Source of the DNA: Candidatus Opimibacter skivensis
GTDB taxonomy: Bacteria > Bacteroidota > Bacteroidia > Chitinophagales > Saprospiraceae
DNA length: 64,000 bases
Direction: 5' to 3'
Assembly (NCBI GenBank): GCA_016722045.1
Contig: JADKGY010000001.1
Coordinates: 434,001 to 498,000 of the forward strand
In this document: piece after piece, positions 1 through 9,344 of the stretch
Position numbering within the stretch: the first letter of the stretch is position 1
Layout: every line of letters starts with the position of its first letter
Made by a program: the position numbers and the translations under genes
The notes under the pieces: generated by a model
Told to the model about the DNA's origin: nothing
Databases searched by the model: none
Seen by the model: only the letters and a program-made list of their open reading frames with translations

Positions 1-3000
1 ATTTTTCTCCCTTCATCATTAGAGGTCTGCTTTTAGCAGTTCTCCTTTCAGGATTGGCACTTTCCGCAACAAGCCTTTCTGCCCAAAAAGCAAAGCATGG
101 TAAGTCCTCTGATACGAAATCGGATTCCGTTAAAATTGTAAAAACCGGATTTGATACTGTAGATCTTAGTGGCCTGAAATTCAGGAGCCTGGGACCGGCT
201 ATTACGTCCGGGCGTATATGTGATTTTGCCGTAGATCCTAAAAATCATAAGCGGTATTTTGTGGCTTCTGCAGCCGGAGGGGTATGGCGTACAACAAACG
301 CCGGTACCACATATGAGCCCGTTTTTGATGGTGAAGGCTCTTTTTCAATAGGATGTGTCTCTATCGATCCGAATAATCCGGCGACGGTCTGGGTCGGAAC
401 TGGGGAGAACAACAATCAACGTTCAGTTGCTTATGGTGATGGTGTATATAAATCCGTTGATGGCGGCACATCATGGTCGAACATGGGGTTGAAGAATAGT
501 GAGCATATCGGGAAGGTGCTGATTCATCCTGATAATTCTAATACAATATTTGTAGCTGCTATAGGACCTTTATGGGGCCCGGGTGGAGACAGAGGGCTAT
601 ATAAGTCAAAAGATGCTGGAAAGACCTGGAATGCAGTTCTGACGGTAGATGAGAACACAGGAGTAAATGATGTCGTGATGGATTTGAAAAATCATGATAT
701 TCTTTATGCATCTTCTTTCCAGAGAAGACGTCATGTTTTTACGTATCTCGGGGGAGGACCGCAATCCAATATTTATAAATCAACTGATGGAGGCGAAACC
801 TGGGTAAAATCAGGCCAAGGATTGCCTGCAGTTGACATAGGTCGTATTGGATTTGCCATTTCACCGGCTGATCCGACTTCTATCTATGCTATAGTTGAAG
901 CAGCAAGAGGCAAAGGAGGTACATTCCGAAGTAATAATCAGGGTGCATCATGGGAAAAAATGGGAGATTACTCCAGTGCAGGAAATTACTACGATGAAAT
1001 AGTAGCTGATCCTAATCATGCAGGTAAATTATACTCGATGGATACATGGCTTCAGGTCTCAAACGATGGAGGTAAATCATGGAAAAATCTTGGTGAAGAC
1101 ACGAAGCACGTTGACAACCATTGCATGTGGATTGATCCCGATGATAGCGATCATTTCTTAGTCGGTTGCGATGGTGGTATTTACGAATCATATGACGCAG
1201 CCAAAACATGGTCATTCAAAAACAACCTTCCTGTTGTTCAATTCTACAGAGTTGCTTTAGATAATGCCTTACCATTTTACAACATCTATGGAGGCACGCA
1301 GGATAATTTCAGTCTTGGAGGCCCATCAAGAAGCATTTCAGGAAATGGAATTGCAAATGATGAATGGTTTATCACTCATGGCGGTGATGGTTTTGAATCC
1401 CAGGTCGATCCGAATGACCCAAATATTGTGTATGCGGAAAGCCAGTACGGTGGTTTGGTCCGTTATGATAAATTAAGTGGTGAAGAAGTAGGAATACAAC
1501 CTCATGAGCGAAAGAATGAAGATACATACCGCTGGAATTGGGACGCTCCTCTTGTTGCAAGTTCACACGTGCCCGGAAGAATTTATTTCGCTGCGAATAA
1601 AGTTTTTTCAAGTGATGATCGGGGTAATAATTGGACTGTGATCAGCGAAGATCTGACACGACAGATTGATCGCAATAAATTGAAAGTAATGGGCAGGGTA
1701 TGGTCAATTGATGCTGTTGCTAAAAATCAATCCACATCTCCTTATGGTAACATTGTCGCATTCGCAGAATCACCGGTAAATGCTGATCTTCTTTTTGCCG
1801 GCACAGATGATGGACTTATTCAGATCACAAGCGACAGGGGCAAGACATGGCGCAAAATTGATAATATAAAAGGAGCACCGGATACTTCATTTGTCAATAT
1901 GATCACTCCGTCATCACATGATCAGAATGTAGTGTATGCATGCTTCAATCATCACAAATATGGTGATTTTAAGCCTTATGTTTTTGTCAGTAAGGACAAA
2001 GGCGCTACATGGACTTCAATTACAAATAATTTACCTGTCAGAGGTACAGTGTATTGTCTTGCAGAAGATAATGTTGATCCGGATTTATTATTCGCAGGCA
2101 CTGAATTCGGTCTCTATTTTTCAAATAATGCAGGTAAGAATTGGAAAAAATTATCATCAGGATTGCCGACGATCTCAATTAAAGATATGGCCATCCAGAC
2201 AAGAGAAAATGATCTGGTCTTAGCATCATTTGGAAGAGGCTTCTTTGTATTGGATGACTATTCACCATTGAGAAATATTAAGGAGACTGATCTGAGCAAA
2301 GAAGCTATTGTGATGCCTGTGCGTGATGCTTATGTTTTTGAAAATAGCACTCCCTATGGCCTTCCTGGACAAGCATTTCAAGGAAGCAGTTTTTACAGAG
2401 GTGACAACCTGGGTGCTAAAGCATTAATTGCATTCTACATTCGTGATAAAGTAACATCAGCGAAAGACCTTCGTGTCAAAGAAGAAGGTAAACTGGAAAA
2501 AGCAAATAAGGATAATGTCTACCCGACATATGAACAACTTGCTAAGGAACGTGATGAAGAAAAATCCAAAGTGTACATCACGATTACAAACCAACAAGGT
2601 GACATCATTCGTAAATTATCGACGTCTGCAGAAAAGCAGGGGTTGCAGCGTGTAGAATGGGATATGAGAACTACATCAAAGGATCCCGTTCAACTGGGAG
2701 GTTCCGATTTTTACAATCCATTCGAAGGCAGAGAAGAAGGTCCATTGGTTGCTCCGGGTATGTACACAGTTTCTTTATCAAGATGGAAAGATGGAATGAT
2801 GACTGCATTAGGAAACCCTGTTTCATTCAAAGTAAAACCACTTGGAAATATTGTGCTCCCACCCAAAGACATGAAAACTGTTGTAGCTTTTAAACTAGAA
2901 GCAGAAAACCTCAGCAGGATTCAACAATCCGTTTCACGTGCCATCAGTTCCGCAAATTCAGAATTAAATTATATCAGAAAGGCAATTTCAGTGATGGAAC

Positions 3001-3344
3001 AACCTGAAGAATCCTGGCTCAGGGAAGTCATCAGTATCGAACAAAAACTTGATACATTACAACGTAAACTATCAGGTGATCCAATCAAAGTTCAACTGGA
3101 TATGAATCCTACACCTTCAATAGCTGATCGAATAGGACGTGTGGTGGGTGAGAATAAATACAGTAGCGCTGAACCTACCGGAACACATCAACAGAGTTTA
3201 AAAATAGCAAAGGATGAATTGACAGGTATTGTCAGCAGTCTCAAAGATATTTTGGATAACGATCTGGCTCAATTGAGAATAAAGCTTCAAAAAGCAGGAG
3301 CACCTTATACGCCAAATGTCATTCCGATCTTTAATGAGAACTAA
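1..3344 (+). CDS. Asp-box (BNR/VPS10-sortilin-like) secreted protein, 5' end outside window
   Basis: The reading frame is open to the left edge (first full codon at position 3). The residues before the first possible internal start (TTG at 54) form the hydrophobic part of a signal peptide, LLLAVLLSGLALSATSLSAQ, so the true start lies just off the window. The N-terminal two thirds carries many Asp-box repeats: DGGTSW, DAGKTW, DGGETW, DGGKSW, DRGNNW, DRGKTW, DKGATW and NAGKNW. These are the turns of one or two beta-propellers, as in sortilin/VPS10-type and BNR glycosidase-like proteins. The last ~350 residues are a mixed region with a helical stretch. Proteins of this build are common in Bacteroidota and are often labelled glycosyl hydrolase, but I see no catalytic residues that prove hydrolysis. 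It is probably exported. No T9SS sorting domain is evident at the C-terminus. Confidence 0.85.
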   Translation, partial: FSPFIIRGLLLAVLLSGLALSATSLSAQKAKHGKSSDTKSDSVKIVKTGFDTVDLSGLKFRSLGPAITSGRICDFAVDPKNHKRYFVASAAGGVWRTTNAGTTYEPVFDGEGSFSIGCVSIDPNNPATVWVGTGENNNQRSVAYGDGVYKSVDGGTSWSNMGLKNSEHIGKVLIHPDNSNTIFVAAIGPLWGPGGDRGLYKSKDAGKTWNAVLTVDENTGVNDVVMDLKNHDILYASSFQRRRHVFTYLGGGPQSNIYKSTDGGETWVKSGQGLPAVDIGRIGFAISPADPTSIYAIVEAARGKGGTFRSNNQGASWEKMGDYSSAGNYYDEIVADPNHAGKLYSMDTWLQVSNDGGKSWKNLGEDTKHVDNHCMWIDPDDSDHFLVGCDGGIYESYDAAKTWSFKNNLPVVQFYRVALDNALPFYNIYGGTQDNFSLGGPSRSISGNGIANDEWFITHGGDGFESQVDPNDPNIVYAESQYGGLVRYDKLSGEEVGIQPHERKNEDTYRWNWDAPLVASSHVPGRIYFAANKVFSSDDRGNNWTVISEDLTRQIDRNKLKVMGRVWSIDAVAKNQSTSPYGNIVAFAESPVNADLLFAGTDDGLIQITSDRGKTWRKIDNIKGAPDTSFVNMITPSSHDQNVVYACFNHHKYGDFKPYVFVSKDKGATWTSITNNLPVRGTVYCLAEDNVDPDLLFAGTEFGLYFSNNAGKNWKKLSSGLPTISIKDMAIQTRENDLVLASFGRGFFVLDDYSPLRNIKETDLSKEAIVMPVRDAYVFENSTPYGLPGQAFQGSSFYRGDNLGAKALIAFYIRDKVTSAKDLRVKEEGKLEKANKDNVYPTYEQLAKERDEEKSKVYITITNQQGDIIRKLSTSAEKQGLQRVEWDMRTTSKDPVQLGGSDFYNPFEGREEGPLVAPGMYTVSLSRWKDGMMTALGNPVSFKVKPLGNIVLPPKDMKTVVAFKLEAENLSRIQQSVSRAISSANSELNYIRKAISVMEQPEESWLREVISIEQKLDTLQRKLSGDPIKVQLDMNPTPSIADRIGRVVGENKYSSAEPTGTHQQSLKIAKDELTGIVSSLKDILDNDLAQLRIKLQKAGAPYTPNVIPIFNEN

Positions 3345-3463
3345 ATTTATGATTTATTGTGTATGCACAGGGGAAGTTGCTGATTCTACAATTTGAATTC
3401 CGGTTTTGATTTGTAACCATTCTTGCCAACTTTGTGTTTTGTTTGATAAATTAAAGAAAGTAA

Positions 3464-4267
3464 ATGCACAAAATCGGAATTGCATTATCAGGTGGCGGCA
3501 CAAGGGGTGTGGTCCATATAGGCGTCCTGCAGGCACTCGAAGAAAATGGGATATTTCCCACGATTATTTCAGGATGCAGCGCAGGCAGTATAGTTGGCTC
3601 TATGTATGCCCAGGGATATACGCCTTCAGAGATCATGACGATTGCAAGTGAACGATCTCTGCTATGGATGTTTTCACTCAGGCTTCCTACAAAGGGATTT
3701 GTGCGTCACAATTTTCTTCGCAAAATGTTGAAACGATATATTCCGATCAACACTTTTGAAGAGTTAAAAAAACCTCTTTACGTTGCGGTCTCAAATCTCA
3801 ATTCCGGCAAACCCGAAATTAAAAGTACAGGCCCTCTTCATGATGTCATTGTAGCCTCTTGCTCTATTCCCATATTGTTTGAACCCATTCTGATGGACAA
3901 TAATTGGTATGTCGACGGAGGCTTATTGATGAATTTGCCTGTATCACCTATCCGGGATAAAGCTTCCTATATCATTGCTGTCAATCTTATCCCCAGAAAG
4001 GAACTACTATCCGAAAAAGTCAATACGATTTCCGGCGTAGCTGCACGAACATTTAATCTCGCGGCTATCAATACGATCGAACCTGAATTGAAATATTGTG
4101 ATCTCCTGATTGAGCCTTTGGATTTGTATCATTATAGTCGTTTCAATTTCACAAACATTAAAGAAATGTATGAGATTGGATACAATGAAGCGATGCGCAT
4201 GATGCCCCTTTTGAAAGAGGAACTAAAAGCGATGAATGAAGTGGCTTCAGGACATAATATTAATTAA
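3464..4267 (+). CDS. Patatin-like phospholipase family protein
   Basis: A 267-residue protein with all patatin landmarks. The glycine-rich oxyanion loop SGGGTRG is at residues 9-15, the nucleophile elbow GCSAG puts Ser39 in GxSxG, and the Asp of the catalytic dyad is Asp151 in DGG. Patatins hydrolyse acyl esters of lipids with a Ser-Asp dyad. There is no signal peptide, so it is probably cytoplasmic or at the inner face of the membrane, like RssA/YchK-type bacterial patatins. The start ATG gives a normal N-terminus directly before the first strand. The 3' end overlaps the converging phosphoribosyltransferase gene by 8 bp. The family call is secure; the substrate is unknown. Confidence 0.92.
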   Translation: MHKIGIALSGGGTRGVVHIGVLQALEENGIFPTIISGCSAGSIVGSMYAQGYTPSEIMTIASERSLLWMFSLRLPTKGFVRHNFLRKMLKRYIPINTFEELKKPLYVAVSNLNSGKPEIKSTGPLHDVIVASCSIPILFEPILMDNNWYVDGGLLMNLPVSPIRDKASYIIAVNLIPRKELLSEKVNTISGVAARTFNLAAINTIEPELKYCDLLIEPLDLYHYSRFNFTNIKEMYEIGYNEAMRMMPLLKEELKAMNEVASGHNIN

Positions 4268-4754
4268 GAAATACACCCCATTCCTCCGTATTTAATATTT
4301 GAAGGTCGATGTCCTCTTTAAGCGTGGTAGCTAATGAGACTCCGACATACCTTGGATATATCGGAAATGTTTTATGTTTTCTGTCCACAAGTACTGCTAC
4401 CTCTACTTTCTTTGGTAAAATGTCCAGAAAGGCTTTGCAGGCATAAAATATGGTTCTCCCAGTATTGGCAACATCATCAATGACAATGATGGTCTTTCCT
4501 TTAAGAGATTCAGCAGGCGTGTCCATTTCTATAGGAACTGAGAGAGGGTTAGCCGGATTCAACCGGATCTGCACAAGTTGAATTTTGATATCACTGATCC
4601 GTTTTAATTCTGTTTGCAGCAACCTGGCAAAGCCAATTCCATTGTTATTAATACCCGCCAGAACAATGGTTTTTTCTTCGAAATTATTTTCTAGAATTTC
4701 ATACGCCAACCGGATGATCTTTTGCAGGATTTGGGGTTTATCGAGAATCTTCAT
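4260..4754 (-). CDS. Phosphoribosyltransferase family protein (PyrR-like)
   Basis: A 164-residue type I phosphoribosyltransferase. The PRPP-binding motif is VIDDVANTGRT at about residues 91-101, with two acidic residues followed by the TGRT loop. An upstream segment LAGINNNGIGFA matches the PPi loop region. Enzymes of this fold transfer ribose-5-phosphate from PRPP to a base; PyrR-type members also regulate pyrimidine genes. Length and sequence pattern are nearest PyrR/Hpt-like proteins, but no pyr genes are adjacent, so the base and any regulatory role are open. It converges on the patatin gene with an 8-bp overlap and is transcribed away from the Fe-S operon. Confidence 0.85.
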   Translation of the reverse strand: MKILDKPQILQKIIRLAYEILENNFEEKTIVLAGINNNGIGFARLLQTELKRISDIKIQLVQIRLNPANPLSVPIEMDTPAESLKGKTIIVIDDVANTGRTIFYACKAFLDILPKKVEVAVLVDRKHKTFPIYPRYVGVSLATTLKEDIDLQILNTEEWGVFLN

Positions 4755-4880
4755 TTATACCAGGTTAAAGAGAAAATATTTGCCAATAAAACACTCAATA
4801 TCACTTAAGTATTGTTTGGCTAAAGTAGCCAGAGTAGGGGAAAATTACTAATCTTTGTTCATAGCTTATTCTTGACGCTT

Positions 4881-6251
4881 ATGTACATTGCCATTGTCCT
4901 CTTTGCTATCATCACGTTTATCGTCTTTTATAAGGCGGGAAACCAGTTCTATCGTGTCTATCAGAATATCCGGCTCGGCAAACCAGAGAAAATAGGTGGT
5001 GATTCAGCAAAACGTTGGAGAAATGTTCTTCTCATTGCTTTTGGCCAACAGAAAATGTTTAAAAAGCCCATTCCGGCTTTCCTCCATTTATTTATTTACA
5101 CTGCATTCTTATTAACCCAGATTGAGCTGCTTGAAATCTTAGTCGATGGATTCTTTGGTGTACATCGGTTTTTCGCACAATATTTAGGTGGCTTTTACAC
5201 TTTCATCATCGGAATGATTGAGGTATTATCTGCTCTTGCCCTGGTCGCCACGATCTCTTTTCTGGTGAGAAGAAATATTCTGAAAGTGAAACGTTTCTGG
5301 AAAGCTGAAATGACAACATGGCCAAGATTGGATGCTAACATTATTCTGCTTGCAGAACTCACATTAATCTTTGCCATTCTTGCTATGAATTCTGCAGATT
5401 CAGTTTTGCAGGGCATTGATCCGGAACACTATCATTCGACAGGAAAACTTCCGATCAGTAGTTGGTTGGGTCCGGCTTTGATGAGTTCATGGTCTCATGA
5501 TTGGCTTGCTTGGGTAGAAAGAATCGGATGGTGGTTGCATGTACTGGTGGTGTATGGATTCATAGTCTATCTACCTTACAGCAAGCATCTTCATATTTTT
5601 CTTGCCTTTCCGAATTCCTGGTTCTCCCGCTTAAGACCCAGAGGTCAGATGTCCAATATGCCTGAGATCACACATGAAGTCAGATCGATGTTGGGTATTC
5701 CGCAAGATGAAATTCTGGCTGTGTCAGGAGAGGCATCAACAGAATTTGGAGCAAAAGATATAGGCCAATTATCATGGAAAAATTTATTGGATGCGTATAC
5801 CTGCACCGAATGTGGCCGATGTACCGCAGTATGTCCTGCGAATCTTACAGGAAAAAAATTATCGCCTCGCAAGATCCTTATGGATATCAGAGACAGAACA
5901 GAAGAGGTAAGCGCCAAACTACATTCAGGTGATAAAAAATATATCAGTAAGGAAAAACTGAATGAGAATGTAATACTCGATGCATCAAACTTTGATGACG
6001 GACGTTCGCTTTTCGATCTGATTGCACCTGAAGAAATCTTTGCGTGCACTGCATGTAATGCATGTGTTGAAGCATGTCCTGTTCTTATAGATCCATTAGA
6101 ACCTATCTTACAGATGAGACGTTACCAGATATTGATGGAATCTAAAGGTCCCGCAGATTGGGTACCCATGTTCAATGCACTGGAGAGTGGGGGAGCCGTA
6201 TGGCAAGTGCCTGACAGCAGAAGCCATTGGACTGAATTAGTTGAGAAATAA
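4881..6251 (+). CDS. Membrane-bound (Fe-S)-binding protein, HdrC/GlpC-like with cytochrome-b-like membrane domain
   Basis: I chose the ATG at 4881 over an in-frame TTG at 4872; it gives 456 residues beginning MYIAIVLFAI. The first ~240 residues hold about five or six membrane helices with several His residues (LHLFIY, WWLHVLVVYG, SKHLHIFLAF) that could bind heme b, as in NarI/HmcE-type subunits. The C-terminal part has two [4Fe-4S] cluster motifs, CTECGRCTAVCP and CTACNACVEACP. The family carries electrons between a quinone pool and soluble Fe-S partners. The next gene, 24 bp downstream, supplies a CCG-domain partner, so the two likely form an HdrCB-like membrane oxidoreductase. The electron donor and acceptor cannot be told from sequence. 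Confidence 0.88.
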   Translation: MYIAIVLFAIITFIVFYKAGNQFYRVYQNIRLGKPEKIGGDSAKRWRNVLLIAFGQQKMFKKPIPAFLHLFIYTAFLLTQIELLEILVDGFFGVHRFFAQYLGGFYTFIIGMIEVLSALALVATISFLVRRNILKVKRFWKAEMTTWPRLDANIILLAELTLIFAILAMNSADSVLQGIDPEHYHSTGKLPISSWLGPALMSSWSHDWLAWVERIGWWLHVLVVYGFIVYLPYSKHLHIFLAFPNSWFSRLRPRGQMSNMPEITHEVRSMLGIPQDEILAVSGEASTEFGAKDIGQLSWKNLLDAYTCTECGRCTAVCPANLTGKKLSPRKILMDIRDRTEEVSAKLHSGDKKYISKEKLNENVILDASNFDDGRSLFDLIAPEEIFACTACNACVEACPVLIDPLEPILQMRRYQILMESKGPADWVPMFNALESGGAVWQVPDSRSHWTELVEK

Positions 6252-6275
6252 TATATCGCAGATACATTGGAAATA

Positions 6276-7079
6276 ATGATGGAACAGGAGAAGATACAAG
6301 TACGTACGATGAGCCAAATGGCTACTGAAGGAAAGATGCCAGAGTATCTTTTTTGGGTTGGTTGTGCAGGCAGTTACGATGCAAGGGCTCAAAAAGTGAG
6401 TGTGACATTATGTAAAATATTGAATGCAGCAGGCATTGAGTTCGCTATTCTTGGCGATGAAGAAGTTTGCACTGGTGATCCTGCAAGAAGAGCCGGAAAT
6501 GAATTTTTATTTCAAATGCTGGCTCACCAAAACATTGGTACACTTTCGCAATACGGTATAACAAAAATTGTTGCTACATGTCCCCATTGTTTCAATACAC
6601 TCAAAAATGAATACCCGGTTCTGGGTGGTCATTACGAAGTCATACACCATACACAATTGATTGACCAATTACTAAAAGAAGGAAAGATAAAACTGAAGAA
6701 TGATGATACGCCTTCATCAGTTACCTATCATGATTCTTGTTACATGGGTAGAGTGAATGGTATCTATGAAGTTCCAAGGAACGTATTAGCGGCTCTTCAG
6801 GTTGAGTTAAAAGAAATGCCACGTCATGCTTCAAATGGATTATGTTGTGGTGCAGGTGGCGCTCAAATGTTCAAAGAAGATGAACCGGGCGATAAACGAA
6901 TAAATACTGAGCGAATAGAAGAAGCATTAAAGACAGGCACAAAAGCAGTTGTAGCCAATTGTCCTTTTTGTCTCACCATGCTGTCAGATGGTGTCAAAGA
7001 AAAGGACAAACAAAATGATTTCATGGTCTACGATCTTTCCGAACTTGTCTTACAACATTTGGATACACCTGATCACTAA
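6276..7079 (+). CDS. CCG-domain (Fe-S)-binding oxidoreductase subunit, HdrB-like
   Basis: About 267 residues from ATG 6276 (a second ATG follows at 6279; a TTG at 6267 is less likely). Cysteine-rich CCG motifs are visible: CPHCFNTLKNEY early, then YHDSCYMGR, GLCCGAGGAQMF, and NCPFCLTML near the end. Two such CCG modules bind the non-cubane clusters in HdrB, and related modules occur in GlpC, LutA and succinate dehydrogenase SdhE. The gene follows the membrane Fe-S protein with a 24-bp gap and is surely its partner. No flavoprotein (HdrA) is encoded nearby, so this looks like a two-subunit membrane complex and not a bifurcating Hdr. Confidence 0.88.
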   Translation: MMEQEKIQVRTMSQMATEGKMPEYLFWVGCAGSYDARAQKVSVTLCKILNAAGIEFAILGDEEVCTGDPARRAGNEFLFQMLAHQNIGTLSQYGITKIVATCPHCFNTLKNEYPVLGGHYEVIHHTQLIDQLLKEGKIKLKNDDTPSSVTYHDSCYMGRVNGIYEVPRNVLAALQVELKEMPRHASNGLCCGAGGAQMFKEDEPGDKRINTERIEEALKTGTKAVVANCPFCLTMLSDGVKEKDKQNDFMVYDLSELVLQHLDTPDH

Positions 7080-7165
7080 GATATCCATCAACATCGCATA
7101 AGCTTATAAACCAATAAACCCATAATCCCCTAACACTTTAATCATCGTTATTTTCCGATAAACTC

Positions 7166-7648
7166 ATGAGAAACTTACTCGCCTTCCCTGATGAATCAAG
7201 AGTCTGGATATACCAGGCCAATCGACCTTTCGATGATGCAGATATTGCGTCTGCCAATCAGGATATTGAAGAATTCTGCAGCCAATGGACGAGTCACAAT
7301 AGAGAATTGAGGGCGATAGGTGGCATCATGCATGATCTGTTTGTAGTTCTCGTCGTCGATGAGACAAAAGCATCCACCAGTGGGTGTTCGATCGACAAAT
7401 CAGTTGCGTTCGTCAAATACATGGAACAAAAGTATAAGCGAAGACTGTTAGACAGAGATCAAATCGCTTACCTTGATGACCAGGAGCACATTCATACGAT
7501 TCCATTGCAGAAATTAAAGGATGCTGTGCATCAGGGAGAAATAGAGATGGACACAAAAGTATTTAACAACCTTGTGGCTAATCGCAAAGACTATATTGGT
7601 GGTTGGGTCACACCTCTGGGTGAGTCATGGATGAAACGATTTGCCTGA
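7166..7648 (+). CDS. Conserved Bacteroidota protein of the family often misnamed 'ABC transporter ATPase'
   Basis: 160 residues, soluble, no signal peptide. It has the hallmark WIYQANRPF segment near residue 13, then LFVVLVVDE and GCSIDKSVAFVK. From memory this pattern belongs to a small protein family found across Bacteroidota that databases often call 'ABC transporter ATPase'. There is no Walker A, Walker B or signature motif here, so that name is not supported. Function is unknown. It lies 86 bp after the Fe-S operon and 21 bp before the Spo0M-like gene, so it could be co-transcribed with either. Confidence 0.75.
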   Translation: MRNLLAFPDESRVWIYQANRPFDDADIASANQDIEEFCSQWTSHNRELRAIGGIMHDLFVVLVVDETKASTSGCSIDKSVAFVKYMEQKYKRRLLDRDQIAYLDDQEHIHTIPLQKLKDAVHQGEIEMDTKVFNNLVANRKDYIGGWVTPLGESWMKRFA

Positions 7649-7669
7649 ATTAACCTGAAATAAAAACAC

Positions 7670-8134
7670 ATGTTTGGAAAAGTAAAAAGATGGCTGGGTA
7701 TCGAAGGCGTGAAGGTCGAGTTGGTCTTACCCGAACAAGTGGTAGCCAGCAGTGGCGTCATTGAAGGGAAACTCAGATTCTATTCCATGCACACGCAGAA
7801 AGTAAAAAGTGTACGTGTCACACTGACAGAAAAATATACCCGTGGCCGATGGAAAAATAAACTTGCTGATCTCTACAAGCTCGCTGAAATTGAGTTGACC
7901 GAAGAAATAATTGTTCCCGCCGAAGAAACCCTGGAACTTGACTTTGAGCTTCCATTCACCCTCGTCAAATCCGACATGGATCACATCGGCGATAAAAACT
8001 TCGTTTTACAAAACGTAGTGAACGCTGCTAAATTTATCAAAAACGTAAAGTCTGAATTCACTCTCGAAGCTGAAGCCGATATTGAAGGTACGGCGTTGAA
8101 TCCATTTGATAAAAAAGAAGTCAACATCGTTTAG
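7670..8134 (+). CDS. Spo0M-like (sporulation-control/arrestin-fold) protein
   Basis: 154 residues, starting MFGKVKRWLGIEGVKVEL. This matches the start of Spo0M-family proteins, where a short helix MF..KxxLGIGxxKV precedes a beta-sandwich. The rest alternates short strands (GVIEGKLRFYS, VKSVRVTLTEKY, LELDFELPF) as expected for an arrestin-like fold. In Bacillus Spo0M affects sporulation and the cytoskeleton; this organism is not expected to sporulate, so only the fold is transferable. The gene has a 21-bp gap to the upstream small gene and is followed by a three-hairpin repeat region before a converging gene. Confidence 0.7.
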   Translation: MFGKVKRWLGIEGVKVELVLPEQVVASSGVIEGKLRFYSMHTQKVKSVRVTLTEKYTRGRWKNKLADLYKLAEIELTEEIIVPAEETLELDFELPFTLVKSDMDHIGDKNFVLQNVVNAAKFIKNVKSEFTLEAEADIEGTALNPFDKKEVNIV

Positions 8135-8144
8135 TAAGATCTGT

Positions 8145-8219
8145 AAAGCGTCGGTTGACCGACGCTTTCGTTAGGCGTAGGTTTACCTACGTCTGCGCGT
8201 CTGCAAGGCTGCGCCTTGC
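8145..8219. repeat. Three consecutive perfect hairpins between convergent genes
   Basis: Three near-contiguous inverted repeats fill the gap. AAAGCGTCGGT (8145-8155) pairs with 8158-8168 over a 2-nt loop. CGTAGGT (8176-8182) pairs with 8185-8191 over a 2-nt loop. GCAAGGC (8203-8209) pairs with 8213-8219 over a 3-nt loop. The block sits exactly between the stop codons of two converging genes, so it can act as a bidirectional terminator. The serial, very short-looped design is also typical of REP-like dispersed elements. Confidence 0.75.
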
Positions 8220-8220
8220 G

Positions 8221-9126
8221 TCATTGAACATTCTCCTTCGATTTCTTCTCCAGTATCTGTTTCAATTCTTCTTCCGATTTCCCCAGATTTTCTAAAAGAA
8301 ATTTTGCTGACGCAGTGAATTCATTGTTTGGATATTGAGCCAGAAATTCCTCATAATATTTCTTGGCGCTGACATAATCTTTCAGATCATTGTCAAACGT
8401 GAAAGCTTTTAAGAAGAGGGAAGTAGCTCCTCGTTTATCAGTTGGATATTTCTCAATGATCCAGTCATACAGTGTAATTGCTTTAGGAATATTCCGTAGA
8501 GTCCTTGCCGTTTCAGCAGCTCTATGCAGATATTCCGCCGCCTGGGGCATAGTGGGATTGGCCATGACAGCAGCTTCAGAAGCATCAACATAAAGGCGAG
8601 CCATATCTTCATTGAGCCTGTAGATTGAATCATTAAACATATGCAGACCGATCTGTTTCAAAAGTGAATCTGTAGTGATTTCGGGATTCGTGATCTTGGC
8701 TTTATATTCAGCAGCTTTCGGTCCATCCTTGAATCGATCCACATAAGCTCTGTAAAGCACCTGATTGAGTTCAGGTTTTTGCAACTTATCCATGATATCG
8801 ATGACTTCAGCCAGCCGCTCAGGTTGATCCTTGCGATCAGGGTATTGCACCAGGTACATTTTATAAAAGCCCAGTGCCTGTGACCATTGCTGACTCTTTG
8901 TGGAAACCCTTGCAGCCTCCAGGATATACCGGGCTGAAGTTGAATCCTTTGTTCCATGCACTTCAATGAATTTACTCAAAGCAGTTACCAGTTTCTGAGC
9001 AGTAGAGTCGGATGGACTGGCTTCATAAAGTTTGGATTGTTCAATGACAGCCTGTTCTTCAGGCGATTTTGGCCCTTTACAGGCGATGAAGAGAGCGAAA
9101 AGGATAAGAATAGCTGAGGTACGCAT
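8221..9126 (-). CDS. TPR-repeat outer lipoprotein
   Basis: 301 residues. The N-terminus MRTSAILILFALFIAC is a lipoprotein signal with Cys16 as the lipidated residue. The rest is helical with TPR-like pairs, for example SQALGFYKMYLVQYP, AITLYDWIIEKYP and SAKKYYEEFLAQYPNNEF, which resembles BamD/YbgF-type tetratricopeptide arrays. Such lipoproteins are scaffold proteins of the periplasm or outer membrane. No neighbour points to a specific complex. The gene ends directly at the triple-hairpin block. Confidence 0.8.
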   Translation of the reverse strand: MRTSAILILFALFIACKGPKSPEEQAVIEQSKLYEASPSDSTAQKLVTALSKFIEVHGTKDSTSARYILEAARVSTKSQQWSQALGFYKMYLVQYPDRKDQPERLAEVIDIMDKLQKPELNQVLYRAYVDRFKDGPKAAEYKAKITNPEITTDSLLKQIGLHMFNDSIYRLNEDMARLYVDASEAAVMANPTMPQAAEYLHRAAETARTLRNIPKAITLYDWIIEKYPTDKRGATSLFLKAFTFDNDLKDYVSAKKYYEEFLAQYPNNEFTASAKFLLENLGKSEEELKQILEKKSKENVQ

Positions 9127-9207
9127 GGGATATAAGACTTATATATTTCACAAATGTAAACAAAGCCCCATTATCCAAAAGTGAATGATTTGGTAAGCGT
9201 CGTTTTG

Positions 9208-9276
9208 CCCCTATGCTTCGACCCGCTTTACGCACCCTTGGGCTACAGCTCAGCACCCATCCCCCGAAGGGGACTT
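9208..9276. repeat. Dispersed repeat, copy 1
   Basis: This stretch shares three ordered blocks with 13754-13814: CCCCTATGCTTCGAC (9208-9222), GCTACAGCTCAGCA (9242-9255) and GGGGACTT (9269-9276). The spacers between blocks differ in length. It is non-coding and lies upstream of the TPR lipoprotein gene. Likely a degenerate dispersed element. Confidence 0.7.
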
Positions 9277-9344
9277 TTGAAAATTTTTTTTAAAAATGTT
9301 GCACATGAAATGAAAAAATATCAAAAGTCTCACCGGTTGAAAGG

